From: Helicobacter brantae
GTDB lineage: Bacteria; Campylobacterota; Campylobacteria; Campylobacterales; Helicobacteraceae
Reading direction: 5' to 3'
Assembly: GCF_003364205.1 (NCBI RefSeq)
Contig: NZ_NXLV01000008.1
Span: 1 to 64,000, forward strand
DNA length: 64,000 nucleotides
Below, piece by piece: positions 35,056 through 44,023 of this stretch (within the stretch, counting starts at the first letter, position 1; each line of letters starts with the position of its first letter). A program made the translations under genes and the position numbers. The notes beneath the pieces were generated by a model. The model was not told the origin of the DNA, did no database searches, and worked only from the letters and a program-made list of their open reading frames with translations.

Positions 35056-35137
35056 TTAATCCACTCTCCCAAGAGATTGGAATCTGGCTGGAGTGATTTA
35101 TCACAAAGGTTGCCCCGTCCTATGAGCGGGGGTATTA
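35056..35137 (+). ncRNA. Candidate structured small RNA, copy 2, convergent to MazF-like gene
   Basis: The core AGATTGGAATCTGGCT is at 35074-35089. Hairpins: TCTC/GAGA (35065-35076, loop CCAA), GTGA/TCAC (35093-35104, loop TTTA) and CCCCG/CGGGG (35113-35131). Relative to copy 1 the first stem has a T-A to C-G exchange and the second stem is completely different yet still pairs. The element ends at TATTA, overlapping the toxin stop codon. Confidence 0.5.
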
Positions 35138-35536
35138 CTTTACAATATACTTCTTATAATTTTCCTTAATTACCTTAAGCGTTTGATAATCCACTGATGA
35201 AAAATAATCTGACTTTCTTTTGACATCAAAAACTCGAGTTTGCCCTAGCAATGCTACTTGAGTATTTTGCTTAGAATCCTTAAACTTAAAAAACATAAAT
35301 CCTGATTTATTTTTGGTTTGAGAAGAAAGAGGCACACCTAGAAATGTCCCATTAGGCAAGACATTTAGCACTAGCACAGGGCGAACAAATTTACTCCCTT
35401 TGCCATAAACCTCTCTTCCCACATTGACTCCTACATTGCACCAATAAATCTTTCCAATGCTGACTTGTTTTTCTTTTGTCTCTTTATCCACTTCTTTTTT
35501 GACTTCATTCCACTCATCAAATCTTTGCTCTTGCAT
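35135..35536 (-). CDS. MazF/PemK-like toxin (intact copy)
   Basis: A 133-residue member of the MazF/PemK superfamily, whose members cleave mRNA at specific short sequences. A 30-residue charged N-terminal extension (MQEQRFDEWNEVKKEV) precedes the fold: IGKIYWCNVGVNVG, RPVLVLNVLPNGTFLGVPLSS, VALLGQTRVFDVKR and a C-terminal helix (shown split: RPVLVLNVLPNG, FLGVPLSS). This extended form is often found without an antitoxin gene, and none is seen here. GGAGC precedes the ATG. A broken paralogue lies at 20979-21383, and both share the same downstream element on the opposite strand. Confidence 0.85.
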   Translation of the reverse strand: MQEQRFDEWNEVKKEVDKETKEKQVSIGKIYWCNVGVNVGREVYGKGSKFVRPVLVLNVLPNGTFLGVPLSSQTKNKSGFMFFKFKDSKQNTQVALLGQTRVFDVKRKSDYFSSVDYQTLKVIKENYKKYIVK

Positions 35537-35666
35537 TTTTTGCTCCTATGGTTTAGATTTTATCTCAAACTCTTTTTTGGAGTGTTTATTTTTGTCTTTC
35601 TTGCCAGAAAAGATAAGAGGTTTTTAAATGATATGAGAATTTGGATTGGATTTGGGGAAAAAGGGA

Positions 35667-36161
35667 TTAGAAATCCCTTTTGATTAGAGATTCGGTTTTG
35701 AGGATTGTGATGAGCTTTTCTTTTTGCTTCCCTACTCCATAGATAAGATAATCATCTCTATTTTCTTGAGCGATTGCATAATCAATCTCCTCTTCTTTGA
35801 GGTGGAAAGCTTCAGTGAGTTTGTCAATCACAAACCCAATCACTTGCTCTTGATAATTCATCACCAAAAATCTTGTATCATCATCAAAAGGCTGTTGAGC
35901 CAATCCAAACTTTTGTCTTAAATCAATCAAGGGTAAAATATTTCCTCTAAGATTAAACACACCTAGCACATAAGGGGGAGTGCGTGGAATCCTTGTGTAT
36001 TCCATAGGTTTGACAATCTCTCGCACATTGAGGATTGGCACTGCAAATTCCTCATCTCCTACGATAAACCCAATGACTTGGAGTGTCTTCTCTAATGGCT
36101 CTGGCTCATCAACTCTTAGGCTTTGTTGTTGAAATATTTCTTGCAATTTTTCTTTATTCAT
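35667..36161 (-). CDS. cheW: Chemotaxis coupling protein CheW
   Basis: Links chemoreceptors to CheAY. I start it at ATG 36161 (164 residues), which has AAGGA 8 nt upstream and overlaps the end of cheAY as ATGAATAA; longer readings lie inside cheAY. The fold is evident from QVIGFIVGDEEFAVPILNVREIV, RIPRTPPYVLGVFNLRGNILPLIDLR (quoted in part: FNLRGNILPLIDLR) and the C-terminal GVGKQKEKLITILK. Gene order cheAY-cheW matches H. pylori. Confidence 0.95.
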   Translation of the reverse strand: MNKEKLQEIFQQQSLRVDEPEPLEKTLQVIGFIVGDEEFAVPILNVREIVKPMEYTRIPRTPPYVLGVFNLRGNILPLIDLRQKFGLAQQPFDDDTRFLVMNYQEQVIGFVIDKLTEAFHLKEEEIDYAIAQENRDDYLIYGVGKQKEKLITILKTESLIKRDF

Positions 36162-38487
36162 AGTCGTCATCCTTTTGTGTATCTTCAAGCTTTAGACTGC
36201 GTTTGATGATTTTGATAAGATATTCTTTGGAATAAGGTTTAGAGATATACTCTGTCATTCCTGCCTCAACTCCTCGGATACGATCGTTTTTGCTATTCAT
36301 ACTTGTGATTGCAATCAAAGGAAGATTTCTAAATTTGCTAATCTTTCTAATCTCACTTGCTAGAGTGTATCCATCCATTTTTGGCATCTCAATATCAATC
36401 AAGACTGCATCAACCTTGCAATCATTTTTCTTAAGGATTTCTAGTGCCTCTACACCATTTTGAGCTTCAAGGGTTTGCACTCCAAACTCTTGAAGATAGT
36501 TTTGTGCGATAGCTCGATAGGTGGAGCTATCATCGGTGATGAGGATTGTGAAATCTTTGGGGCTTCGATTAGCTTTCTCAATCTGCTTTTCTTCAATGAT
36601 TTTATTGAGATTGACTTTGATATTTTTCCCCATTTCCATTATCGCTACCACATCGACAATCAAAGTAATCTTTCCATCACCTCTTACAGTCGCCCCTGCG
36701 ATTCCTTGAATGTTTTTGAGGTATTCACCCAAAGACTTGATAACTACCTCTTCTTGTCCGATAAGACAATCCACAATCATTCCGATTTTTTGCTCTGCAA
36801 GTCCGATGATAACCACATAGATTTCTTTTGCACTTCCAAAGTCGTTTTTGACTTCAAAAATACTAGACATATGCACCAAAGGAAGCACTTCATCTCTAAG
36901 TCTTAACACGCTCTTTCCATCAACGGTGTAAATCTCTTCTTGAGAGATTCGCACGGTTTCAAGGACTGAGGAGAGTGGAATAGCATAAAACTCTTCTTGC
37001 ACTCCTACAATCAATGCTTGGATAATTGCAAGTGTGAGAGGGATTTTGAGCTTAAGCGTTGTGCCAAGTCCAAGCTGGGATTCGATATCAATGATTCCAT
37101 TGAGTTTTTCAATATTTGTTTTTACCACATCCATTCCCACGCCACGCCCTGAGATATTGGTAATAGCAGCTGCTGTTGAAAATCCTGCTTTAAAAATCAA
37201 AGAGAAAGCCTCTTTATCGCTCATTGTCGCTGCATCTCTATCTGTGATAAGCCCTTTTTCCAATGCTTTTGCTTTGATTGCTTCAGGATCAAGTCCCTTA
37301 CCATCATCTTGGATTTCAATTACAATATGATTGCCCTCATTGTAGGCTTTAAGCACGATTTTTCCGACTTCACTCTTGCCTTTTTCCAATCGCACTTCAG
37401 GGCTTTCAATCCCGTGATCACAAGAGTTTCGGATAATATGCACCAAAGGATCGCCAATCTCTTCAATGATTGACTTATCAAGCTCGGTTTCCTCTCCACT
37501 CATAATCAGCTCAATATTTTTGCCAAGCTCTCTAGCCAAATCTCGCACCATTCGTGGGAATTTGTTGAAAACTTTCACGATTGGAAGCATTCTTGTTTTC
37601 ATTACTGCAAGTTGCAAATCAGTAGTAACTGTGGAGATAGAGCTAACGATTTGGTTTAGCTCTTCACTCAAAGTATTGCTATTGTATTTATCACTAATAT
37701 CTCCGTGGATTCTTAGAAGTCGATTCTTTCCAAGCACTAGCTCTCCGATAAGATTCATCAAGTGATCCAAACGCTTGACATCTACACGTACGGTTTGCTC
37801 AATAGAGGTTGTAGGCACTCGCTCCTCTTTTGCACCCTCGGGCTTTTTGGGAGCTTCAGGCTTTTTAATCACTTCTTTGATAGCTTCAGGTTTTTTCTCT
37901 CCCTCCTGTGAAGCTTGAGGATTGGCTTGAGCTTGTTTCTTGGCTTGTCGCTTTTGGCGATCTTGCTCTTGTCGCTCTGTAAGCAATCGCTCAATCTCAG
38001 CCTCTACTTCTTCAGCTGAGAGGTGTGAGTAATCTTCATTGCTCTCTTCTTGCTTGCTCTCTTCTTTGGGTTGCTCTACTGAAATGTTTGCCACAGACTC
38101 GCCATTGCTTACAGCTTCAAGTTTTTTGACACTTCTATCAATGTCAATTCCTTGATCATCACTTCCTGTGTCTTTGATTGCCTCTAGTAGGGCTTTCATC
38201 AAATCCACAGATTCCAAAATCACATCCATTACCTCATGCGTGATTTCCAAATCTCCTTTTCTAGCCTTATTTAGCACATCTTCCATATTGTGCGTAAGGC
38301 GTGTAAGCACATCAAAGCCCAAAAACGAGCTTGAACCTTTGATTGTATGGGCGACTCTAAAGATACGATTGAGAAGCTCCAAATCCTTAGGGTTATTCTC
38401 CAATTCGATAAGATCTTGATCAAGCTGATCAATCATCTCAAAAGACTCAACCAAAAAGTCTTCTATTATCTCTTGCATTTCATCCAT
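36154..38487 (-). CDS. cheA: Chemotaxis kinase-receiver fusion CheAY
   Basis: Histidine kinase of chemotaxis, 777 residues. Domains in order: HPt with phospho-accepting His47 (FRVAHTIKGSSSFLGF), a long Glu/Lys/Gln/Ala-Pro-rich linker (about 145-230), dimerisation and ATPase domain (N box HIIRNSCDHGIE, G boxes GKGLDPE and GRGVGMDVVK), CheW-like domain (about 490-630), and a C-terminal receiver domain (about 648-777) with LITDDSS, phospho-Asp in VLIDIEMPKMDGY, and Lys in ISKPYS. The receiver fusion is characteristic of epsilonproteobacteria. Ribosome site AGGAAG precedes the ATG. Confidence 0.97.
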   Translation of the reverse strand: MDEMQEIIEDFLVESFEMIDQLDQDLIELENNPKDLELLNRIFRVAHTIKGSSSFLGFDVLTRLTHNMEDVLNKARKGDLEITHEVMDVILESVDLMKALLEAIKDTGSDDQGIDIDRSVKKLEAVSNGESVANISVEQPKEESKQEESNEDYSHLSAEEVEAEIERLLTERQEQDRQKRQAKKQAQANPQASQEGEKKPEAIKEVIKKPEAPKKPEGAKEERVPTTSIEQTVRVDVKRLDHLMNLIGELVLGKNRLLRIHGDISDKYNSNTLSEELNQIVSSISTVTTDLQLAVMKTRMLPIVKVFNKFPRMVRDLARELGKNIELIMSGEETELDKSIIEEIGDPLVHIIRNSCDHGIESPEVRLEKGKSEVGKIVLKAYNEGNHIVIEIQDDGKGLDPEAIKAKALEKGLITDRDAATMSDKEAFSLIFKAGFSTAAAITNISGRGVGMDVVKTNIEKLNGIIDIESQLGLGTTLKLKIPLTLAIIQALIVGVQEEFYAIPLSSVLETVRISQEEIYTVDGKSVLRLRDEVLPLVHMSSIFEVKNDFGSAKEIYVVIIGLAEQKIGMIVDCLIGQEEVVIKSLGEYLKNIQGIAGATVRGDGKITLIVDVVAIMEMGKNIKVNLNKIIEEKQIEKANRSPKDFTILITDDSSTYRAIAQNYLQEFGVQTLEAQNGVEALEILKKNDCKVDAVLIDIEMPKMDGYTLASEIRKISKFRNLPLIAITSMNSKNDRIRGVEAGMTEYISKPYSKEYLIKIIKRSLKLEDTQKDDDYE

Positions 38488-38524
38488 CTATTACTTCCTA
38501 AAGAAAATTTTTCAAAATTATAAG

Positions 38525-39238
38525 TTATTTTAGAATTTTTGTTAAGCTAATTCCTTGCAATGTGAAATAAAATGCAGGAAGTGCCACATAATCAATCCCC
38601 TTGATTTGAATCCTTTTGCCTATATGGAAATGCCCTTCAATAATTCCATCAAAATCATAACCTTTTTTGAGTGCATATTTTTTATAAGAAGCGATTCTTT
38701 TGGCAGAAAATTCAAAAAAATGAAAATCTCTTTTTTTGATAGGCTTATGATAAAGCTTTTCTTCTACTTCTTCATAAATCTCTCCACTACTCAAAAAATC
38801 AACAAGCCAAAACCAAAAGGTAGAATGCCTCATTAGATTGATATATGCACTATATCGCCAAGAGAGGAATAAATCTCCATGAGCCAAAAGATAGATTTTC
38901 CCCTCAAATTCAGCTCTTATAGGCTGAAGTGTGCGAGGAATGAAAGTGGCATTATCAAGGATTTTTGCAATATTTTTGAGTGCAAAATCGTGATTCCCCT
39001 CTAGCCAAAAAATCTGAGTGTCTTTTAGCTCTTTGAGGGCTTGGAGCAAGGGCATATTAGCTTGGATTGAGCTTTTGAGATTGCCTACTAGCACTTGAGT
39101 GACATCCCCCATAAGCACAATTTGACTGGGTGGATTATCTTTGAGGGCTTGAAGATATCCTACCAATGCTGTGGCATTGTGTGGGTTGTAGTGAGAATCA
39201 GCGATAAAAAGTGCATCACTATTGAGTTTAAGGCACAT
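38525..39238 (-). CDS. Metallophosphoesterase, LpxH-like fold
   Basis: A calcineurin-like phosphoesterase of 237 residues from ATG 39238; an upstream ATG at 39259 is also possible, both overlapping the argC end. Metal-site motifs are ADSHYN (usual D-x-H), GDVTQV, LEGNHDF, LLAHGDLF and EGHFHIGK. These resemble UDP-2,3-diacylglucosamine hydrolase LpxH, but epsilonproteobacteria are reported to use another enzyme, LpxJ, at that step, so the substrate is left open. A similar gene lies near cheAY in H. pylori. Confidence 0.75.
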   Translation of the reverse strand: MCLKLNSDALFIADSHYNPHNATALVGYLQALKDNPPSQIVLMGDVTQVLVGNLKSSIQANMPLLQALKELKDTQIFWLEGNHDFALKNIAKILDNATFIPRTLQPIRAEFEGKIYLLAHGDLFLSWRYSAYINLMRHSTFWFWLVDFLSSGEIYEEVEEKLYHKPIKKRDFHFFEFSAKRIASYKKYALKKGYDFDGIIEGHFHIGKRIQIKGIDYVALPAFYFTLQGISLTKILK

Positions 39239-40235
39239 AGGCAACCTTTGGTATCCCACAATCTTGGGGGAGTGAATACATTATATTTGCATTACACACT
39301 GCTTGAGAGCTTGCACCTCTAAGGAGATTGTCAATCGCACTGCTGATAAATAAATCCTCTCCTCTCCTTTTGGCAAAAATATCACAAAAATTTGTCCCCA
39401 CGACATTTTTGACTTCACTAGGAGAACTAAGCACTCGCACAAATGGACTATGAGAGTAGGCTTGTTTTAGCACCTCACTCTCATCAAACTCTCCTTTTAC
39501 TCTTGCATACACACTTACTAGCATTCCTCTTGTAAAAGGGCAGAGATGAGGGATAAAATTCACTTGCAATTCCCTCCCTCCAAAAGCCTTGACTTTCTCT
39601 TCTATCTCGATTTGATGACGATGATTTAAGGGAGAATAGGCAAACATATTTTCATTGATTTTGCAGTAGTGAGTATTGTCTGTGAGTTTTTTCCCTGCTC
39701 CACTTACACCACTTTTTGCATCGACAAACACGCTCCCCTCAATATATCTCACAAAAGGCAAGAGAGCCAAAAGTGTAGCTGTGGGATAGCAACCAGGATT
39801 TGCTAGGAGTGAGGTTTGAGCGATTTTCTCACTTTGAAATTCAGGCAATCCATACACTGCATTTAAAAGATTGTCTTTATCACTATGAGGGCAATAATTT
39901 GCCTCATAATTTTCTAACTCCAAGCGATAATCAGCAGAGAGATCGATGACTTTTAACCCTTTTGAGAGAAGTTGCTTTGCAAACTCCATTGCACTTTTGT
40001 GAGGCAGTGCCAAAAATACTAGCTCGCACTCTTTAGCAATCTCCTCAATCTCACTTGTCCTCACTTGCATATCCACTATCCCTTGAAGTGCAGGATATAG
40101 CTCACTTGCTCTCACTCCTCCAGTGCTATTGCCAAGATAAGAGAGGGAAAAGTAGGGGTGAGAGAGCAAGATCTTGATTAGCTCTAGGGCTGTATAGCCC
40201 CCTACTCCGATGATTCCCACAGGGATTTTTCTCAT
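39228..40235 (-). CDS. argC: N-acetyl-gamma-glutamyl-phosphate reductase
   Basis: Third enzyme of arginine synthesis, NADPH-dependent. The 335 residues have the nucleotide motif IGVGGYTALELIKIL (residues 9-23), the catalytic Cys in NPGCYPTATLLAL (about 149), and SGVSGAGKKLTDNTHYCKINENMFAY (in part: SGVSGAGKKLTDNT). It overlaps glmU by 4 bp and the phosphoesterase gene by 11 bp. With argH it supports a working arginine pathway. Confidence 0.95.
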   Translation of the reverse strand: MRKIPVGIIGVGGYTALELIKILLSHPYFSLSYLGNSTGGVRASELYPALQGIVDMQVRTSEIEEIAKECELVFLALPHKSAMEFAKQLLSKGLKVIDLSADYRLELENYEANYCPHSDKDNLLNAVYGLPEFQSEKIAQTSLLANPGCYPTATLLALLPFVRYIEGSVFVDAKSGVSGAGKKLTDNTHYCKINENMFAYSPLNHRHQIEIEEKVKAFGGRELQVNFIPHLCPFTRGMLVSVYARVKGEFDESEVLKQAYSHSPFVRVLSSPSEVKNVVGTNFCDIFAKRRGEDLFISSAIDNLLRGASSQAVCNANIMYSLPQDCGIPKVAYVP

Positions 40236-41542
40236 TTTTTATCCTTAAAAAATGCAAAATATCCATTTGCAAGATTTTTTTGCTCTGCCCTTGAAGTGAG
40301 CAAATCCCCTTCTTTGCTATCTTTTCTTATCGTGCTTCCTGCACCAATGAGAGTATGATCAGCGATTGTGATAGGGGCGATGAGTTGAGTATCAGAGCCT
40401 ACAAAGACATTTTTTCCTATTTTTGTCTTATGCTTACTTTTGCCATCATAATTGCAAGTAATCACCCCTGCTCCAATATTGCTTCCCTCATCAATCTCAC
40501 TATCTCCCAGATAGCTTAAATGCCCAGCTTTGATAGAGTGAAGGGTGGAGTTTTTGACTTCTACAAAGTTTCCTATATGAGAGTTTTCTATAAAAGAATT
40601 GGGGCGAATGTGTGCCATAGGACCAATATCACTAGAGATGATTTGAGAATCTCTAACTACGCTATGGGCTTTGATATGAGTGTCTTTAATGAGTGTATTT
40701 CCAAAGAGTTGCACTCCTTGCTCTATCTCACACTCTCCCTCAAATCTCACACCCTTTTCTATATAGATACTTTGAGGCAAGTGCATTATCACTCCCTCCC
40801 TCATCGCTCTCTCTCTCAAGCGATTTAGCATTATCTCCTCTGCTTGGCTAAGTTGAGCTTTGTCATTGATTCCACCAAACTCTTCCTCATCTACAAGCAC
40901 ACTCTCCACTTCAATCCCATCACTTGCTGAGAGCTTGATAATATCTGTAAGATAATATTCATTTTGGGCGTTGTGATTGTCAAGAAGGGGCAAAAACTTG
41001 CAAAGCACCTCTTTATCAAAGACATAAACTCCTGAATTGATTGTGCAAATCTTTTTGACTTCTTCACACGCATCTTTTTCTTCAATGATTGCCTTAACCC
41101 TGCCTTGCTCTATCACAACTCGCCCATACCCAAAAGGTTTTTTGCTCTCAATCACACCTAGCACGACAGGAGAGGAGAGAGAGATGAGTTTTTGCAAAGA
41201 ATGGGAAGTAATCAAAGGCATATCGCCATTGAGGATTAGCACTCTTTTGTGTGCTGTATCTATCATTTCTCCATTTTGCATCAATGCTCCCCCCGTCCCT
41301 GCAAAATTCTCAAAATCTTGGATATGGAAATGCACCCTATCTTTAAATCTACTCTCACACGCCTCTCTTACTCTTTGGGCTTGATGATAGAGAATGATAT
41401 GGATATCATCACTTAACTGCATTGCAACCTCAATGCTATAAAAAAGCAATTCTTCTCCACAAATTTTATGCAAAACTTTAGGTGTGCTTGATTTCATTCT
41501 TGTGCCACTTCCTGCTGCAAGAATGATGATAGATAAACTCAT
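40232..41542 (-). CDS. glmU: Bifunctional UDP-GlcNAc synthesis enzyme GlmU
   Basis: N-acetyltransferase and uridylyltransferase making UDP-GlcNAc for peptidoglycan and lipid A. Start chosen at ATG 41542 with AAGGA 5 nt before it (436 residues); the longer frame to 41665 adds an unrelated hydrophobic stretch. Nucleotidyltransferase start SIIILAAGSGTRMKSSTPKVLHK (in part: LAAGSGTRMKSS) is at residues 8-19. The C-terminal left-handed helix has hexapeptide repeats ending in NIGAGVITCNYDGK and NVFVGSDTQLIAPI. Confidence 0.95.
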   Translation of the reverse strand: MSLSIIILAAGSGTRMKSSTPKVLHKICGEELLFYSIEVAMQLSDDIHIILYHQAQRVREACESRFKDRVHFHIQDFENFAGTGGALMQNGEMIDTAHKRVLILNGDMPLITSHSLQKLISLSSPVVLGVIESKKPFGYGRVVIEQGRVKAIIEEKDACEEVKKICTINSGVYVFDKEVLCKFLPLLDNHNAQNEYYLTDIIKLSASDGIEVESVLVDEEEFGGINDKAQLSQAEEIMLNRLRERAMREGVIMHLPQSIYIEKGVRFEGECEIEQGVQLFGNTLIKDTHIKAHSVVRDSQIISSDIGPMAHIRPNSFIENSHIGNFVEVKNSTLHSIKAGHLSYLGDSEIDEGSNIGAGVITCNYDGKSKHKTKIGKNVFVGSDTQLIAPITIADHTLIGAGSTIRKDSKEGDLLTSRAEQKNLANGYFAFFKDKK

Positions 41543-41688
41543 TTCAATCCTTATAATTTTCAGATAAAAAAGCAAGATTCTATCATAAGTGTATCTTTTG
41601 ATATAGAAAACATAGGGGAAAATAAGGATATATGTGTATAATGTAGAGCAATACAAAGATAACAATCTGTTAAGAATAGGGTAATGAG

Positions 41689-42423
41689 ATGATAAAAAAG
41701 TTTTTTTTCTTACTTTTTTTTAGTGCCATAACGCTTTTATCTGCTCCACAGATTCCTACGGTTAATCTCTCTTTTGGAGCACCCAATGAGCCCACAGAGC
41801 TAGTCAATACACTCAATATCGTGATTGTAATGACTTTGCTTGTCCTTGCACCATCTCTTGTGCTTGTGATGACAAGTTTTACAAGAATTGTGGTGGTGTT
41901 TGCATTTTTGCGAACTGCTCTTGGAACTCAGCAAAGCCCTCCCACGCAAGTGATTGTCAGCCTTTCATTGATTTTGACTTTTTTTATTATGGAGCCCACA
42001 GCAAAAAAAGCATATGATGAGGGAATCAAACCTTATATAGATAAACAAATCTCTTATGATGTGGCGTTTGAGAGAGGACTTAAGCCTTTTAAAGAATTTA
42101 TGCTTAATAATACAAGAGAGAAAGATTTGGCACTTTTTTATCGTATCCGCAATCTCCCCAATCCTGAAAGTGTCGATGATGTGCCAATCACCACACTCAT
42201 TCCTGCTTTTATCATCAGTGAGCTAAAAACTGCATTTCAGATTGGCTTTTTGCTCTATCTACCCTTTTTGGTGATTGATATGATTGTTAGCTCAATCTTA
42301 ATGGCAATGGGTATGATGATGTTGCCACCTGTAATGATTTCGCTTCCATTCAAGCTTCTTATTTTTGTGCTTGTTGATGGATTCAATCTCTTAGTAGGCA
42401 ATATAGTCAATGGCTTTAAATAA
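41689..42423 (+). CDS. fliP: Flagellar export gate protein FliP
   Basis: Core inner-membrane component of the flagellar type III export gate. The 244 residues include a cleavable signal peptide (about 1-20) and the highly conserved TSFTRIVVVFAFLRTALGTQQSPP (in part: TSFTRIVVVFAFLRTALG) and SELKTAFQIGFLLYLPFLVID plus MMLPPVMISLPFKLLIFVLVDGF (in part: MLPPVMISLPFKLLIFV). It follows glmU divergently, as in H. pylori. The gene is intact. Confidence 0.96.
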   Translation: MIKKFFFLLFFSAITLLSAPQIPTVNLSFGAPNEPTELVNTLNIVIVMTLLVLAPSLVLVMTSFTRIVVVFAFLRTALGTQQSPPTQVIVSLSLILTFFIMEPTAKKAYDEGIKPYIDKQISYDVAFERGLKPFKEFMLNNTREKDLALFYRIRNLPNPESVDDVPITTLIPAFIISELKTAFQIGFLLYLPFLVIDMIVSSILMAMGMMMLPPVMISLPFKLLIFVLVDGFNLLVGNIVNGFK

Positions 42424-42496
42424 CTTAAAAGGAGGACAAGATATGGCATATTAACCCAAACAAAACATTCAAAAATACAAACATAAAGGAGAAAAT

Positions 42497-44023
42497 ATGA
42501 AGACAAAACGCTTTAGCTTTCTTGATTCGCTAGAGAAAATGGGGAATCTTTTGCCTCATCCTGCAATACTTTTCGTGCTTTTAATCGCGATCTTAATGAT
42601 TGCCTCAGCCATTGCAAGTCATTATGGACTAAGCATTGATGATCCTAGAAAAGAAGGGGCAAAAATTGCAATTGTAAGCTTATTGAGTATGAAAGAATTT
42701 GTGCGTTTTGCCACACATACTGTAAGTAATTTCACAACCTTTCCACCTCTTGGAACCGTGCTTATTGCAATGCTTGGTGTAGGAATAGCAGAAGCCACAG
42801 GTTTTCTCTCTACTGCCATTCGTGCTTTGGTGCTTAACTCCCCTAAAAAACTCATCACTCTCATTGTGGTGTTTGCAGGGATTATGTCAAACCTAGCTTC
42901 TGATGTGGGATATGTCGTGCTTGTGCCACTTGCAGCAATGATTTTCCACTCTCTTGGACGCCACCCTCTTGCAGGGATTGCAGCAGCATTTGCAGGAGTA
43001 AGTGGAGGATTTAGTGCAAATCTCTTGATTGGGACACTTGATCCGATTATGTCAGGGATTACACAAGAGGCTTCAAGACTGATTGACCCTAACTATGTTG
43101 TGGGAGTGGAAGCCAATTGGTATTTTATGTTTGTTAGCACCTTTTTGATTGCTTTCTTGGGTTATTTTGTAACAGAGAAAATCGTAGAGCCAAGATTGGG
43201 AAAATATCAAGGTGCCACAGATGATGCAGGAAAAATCAAAGAGCTCACTCCATTAGAGAAAAAATCCTTGCTTCTAGCCTTTTTGGGCTTGGGAGTGTAT
43301 CTAGCTTTGGTTGCATTGTGTATCTTGCCTCAAGATAGCCTCTTTAGAAATGCCAAAACAGGCTCACTTATTGGTTCTCCATTCTTTAAGGGGATTATTT
43401 TCTTTGTATTCTTTTTCTTTGCAATCCCTGGAACAATCTATGGACTATCAATTAAGAGTATTAAAACAAGCACCAATGTGGTAGAAGCAATGGCAGGGGG
43501 AATGAAAACAATGGCGATGTATCTTGTCATCATTTTCTTTGCAGCTCAATTTATCAAACTTTTTGAGTGGAGCAATTTTGGACCCTACCTTGCAATTCAA
43601 GGAGCAAATCTGCTCAAAAGTGCTGATCTTAATCCTGCTTTGCTTTTGATTTGTTTTGTGCTTATTAGTGCCACAATCAACTTGATGATTTCTTCAGCTT
43701 CAGCCCAATGGGCTTTGATTGCCCCTATCTTTGTGCCAATGCTAATGCTTTTGGGATATGCTCCTGAAGTCATTCAAGCCGCTTATCGTATCGGAGATTC
43801 TACAACCAATCTCATTACCCCTCTAATGGCTTATCTCCCTGTGATTTTAGCAGTGGCGATTCGCTATCAAAAAGACACCAAAATGGGGACAATGATTTCA
43901 ATGATGTTCCCCTACACCGTGGTATTCCTCATCGGTTGGTGTGCCTTGCTTTATGTATGGGTATTTGTGCTTAATCTCCCTGTGGGACCAGGTTCTGCAC
44001 TTGAGTATGTGGTGAAATCTTGA
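42497..44023 (+). CDS. abgT: AbgT-family transporter
   Basis: A 508-residue inner-membrane protein with about twelve helices, of the family that imports p-aminobenzoyl-glutamate or exports sulfonamides. Family features include LGVGIAEATGFLSTAIRALV, GVSGGFSANLLIGTLDPIM and SSASAQWALIAPIFVPM. AAAGGAG precedes the ATG. Folate relevance is plausible since folK is also in the window, but these are not linked genes. It overlaps the following methylase gene by 4 bp. Confidence 0.88.
   Translation: MKTKRFSFLDSLEKMGNLLPHPAILFVLLIAILMIASAIASHYGLSIDDPRKEGAKIAIVSLLSMKEFVRFATHTVSNFTTFPPLGTVLIAMLGVGIAEATGFLSTAIRALVLNSPKKLITLIVVFAGIMSNLASDVGYVVLVPLAAMIFHSLGRHPLAGIAAAFAGVSGGFSANLLIGTLDPIMSGITQEASRLIDPNYVVGVEANWYFMFVSTFLIAFLGYFVTEKIVEPRLGKYQGATDDAGKIKELTPLEKKSLLLAFLGLGVYLALVALCILPQDSLFRNAKTGSLIGSPFFKGIIFFVFFFFAIPGTIYGLSIKSIKTSTNVVEAMAGGMKTMAMYLVIIFFAAQFIKLFEWSNFGPYLAIQGANLLKSADLNPALLLICFVLISATINLMISSASAQWALIAPIFVPMLMLLGYAPEVIQAAYRIGDSTTNLITPLMAYLPVILAVAIRYQKDTKMGTMISMMFPYTVVFLIGWCALLYVWVFVLNLPVGPGSALEYVVKS

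Noticed and set aside
34913-35104. Minus-strand 63-codon frame after the MazF-like gene
   Set aside because: Polar, low-complexity product covering the RNA element on the opposite strand; no family features.
35465-35683. Plus-strand hydrophobic frame of 72 codons opposite the toxin start, considered as antitoxin
   Set aside because: It is the antisense shadow of the charged toxin N-terminus; repeated Phe/Leu arises from A-rich codons on the other strand.
38525-39238. Firm assignment of the phosphoesterase as LpxH
   Set aside because: Motifs fit many metallophosphoesterases and this lineage is reported to use LpxJ; only the fold is called.
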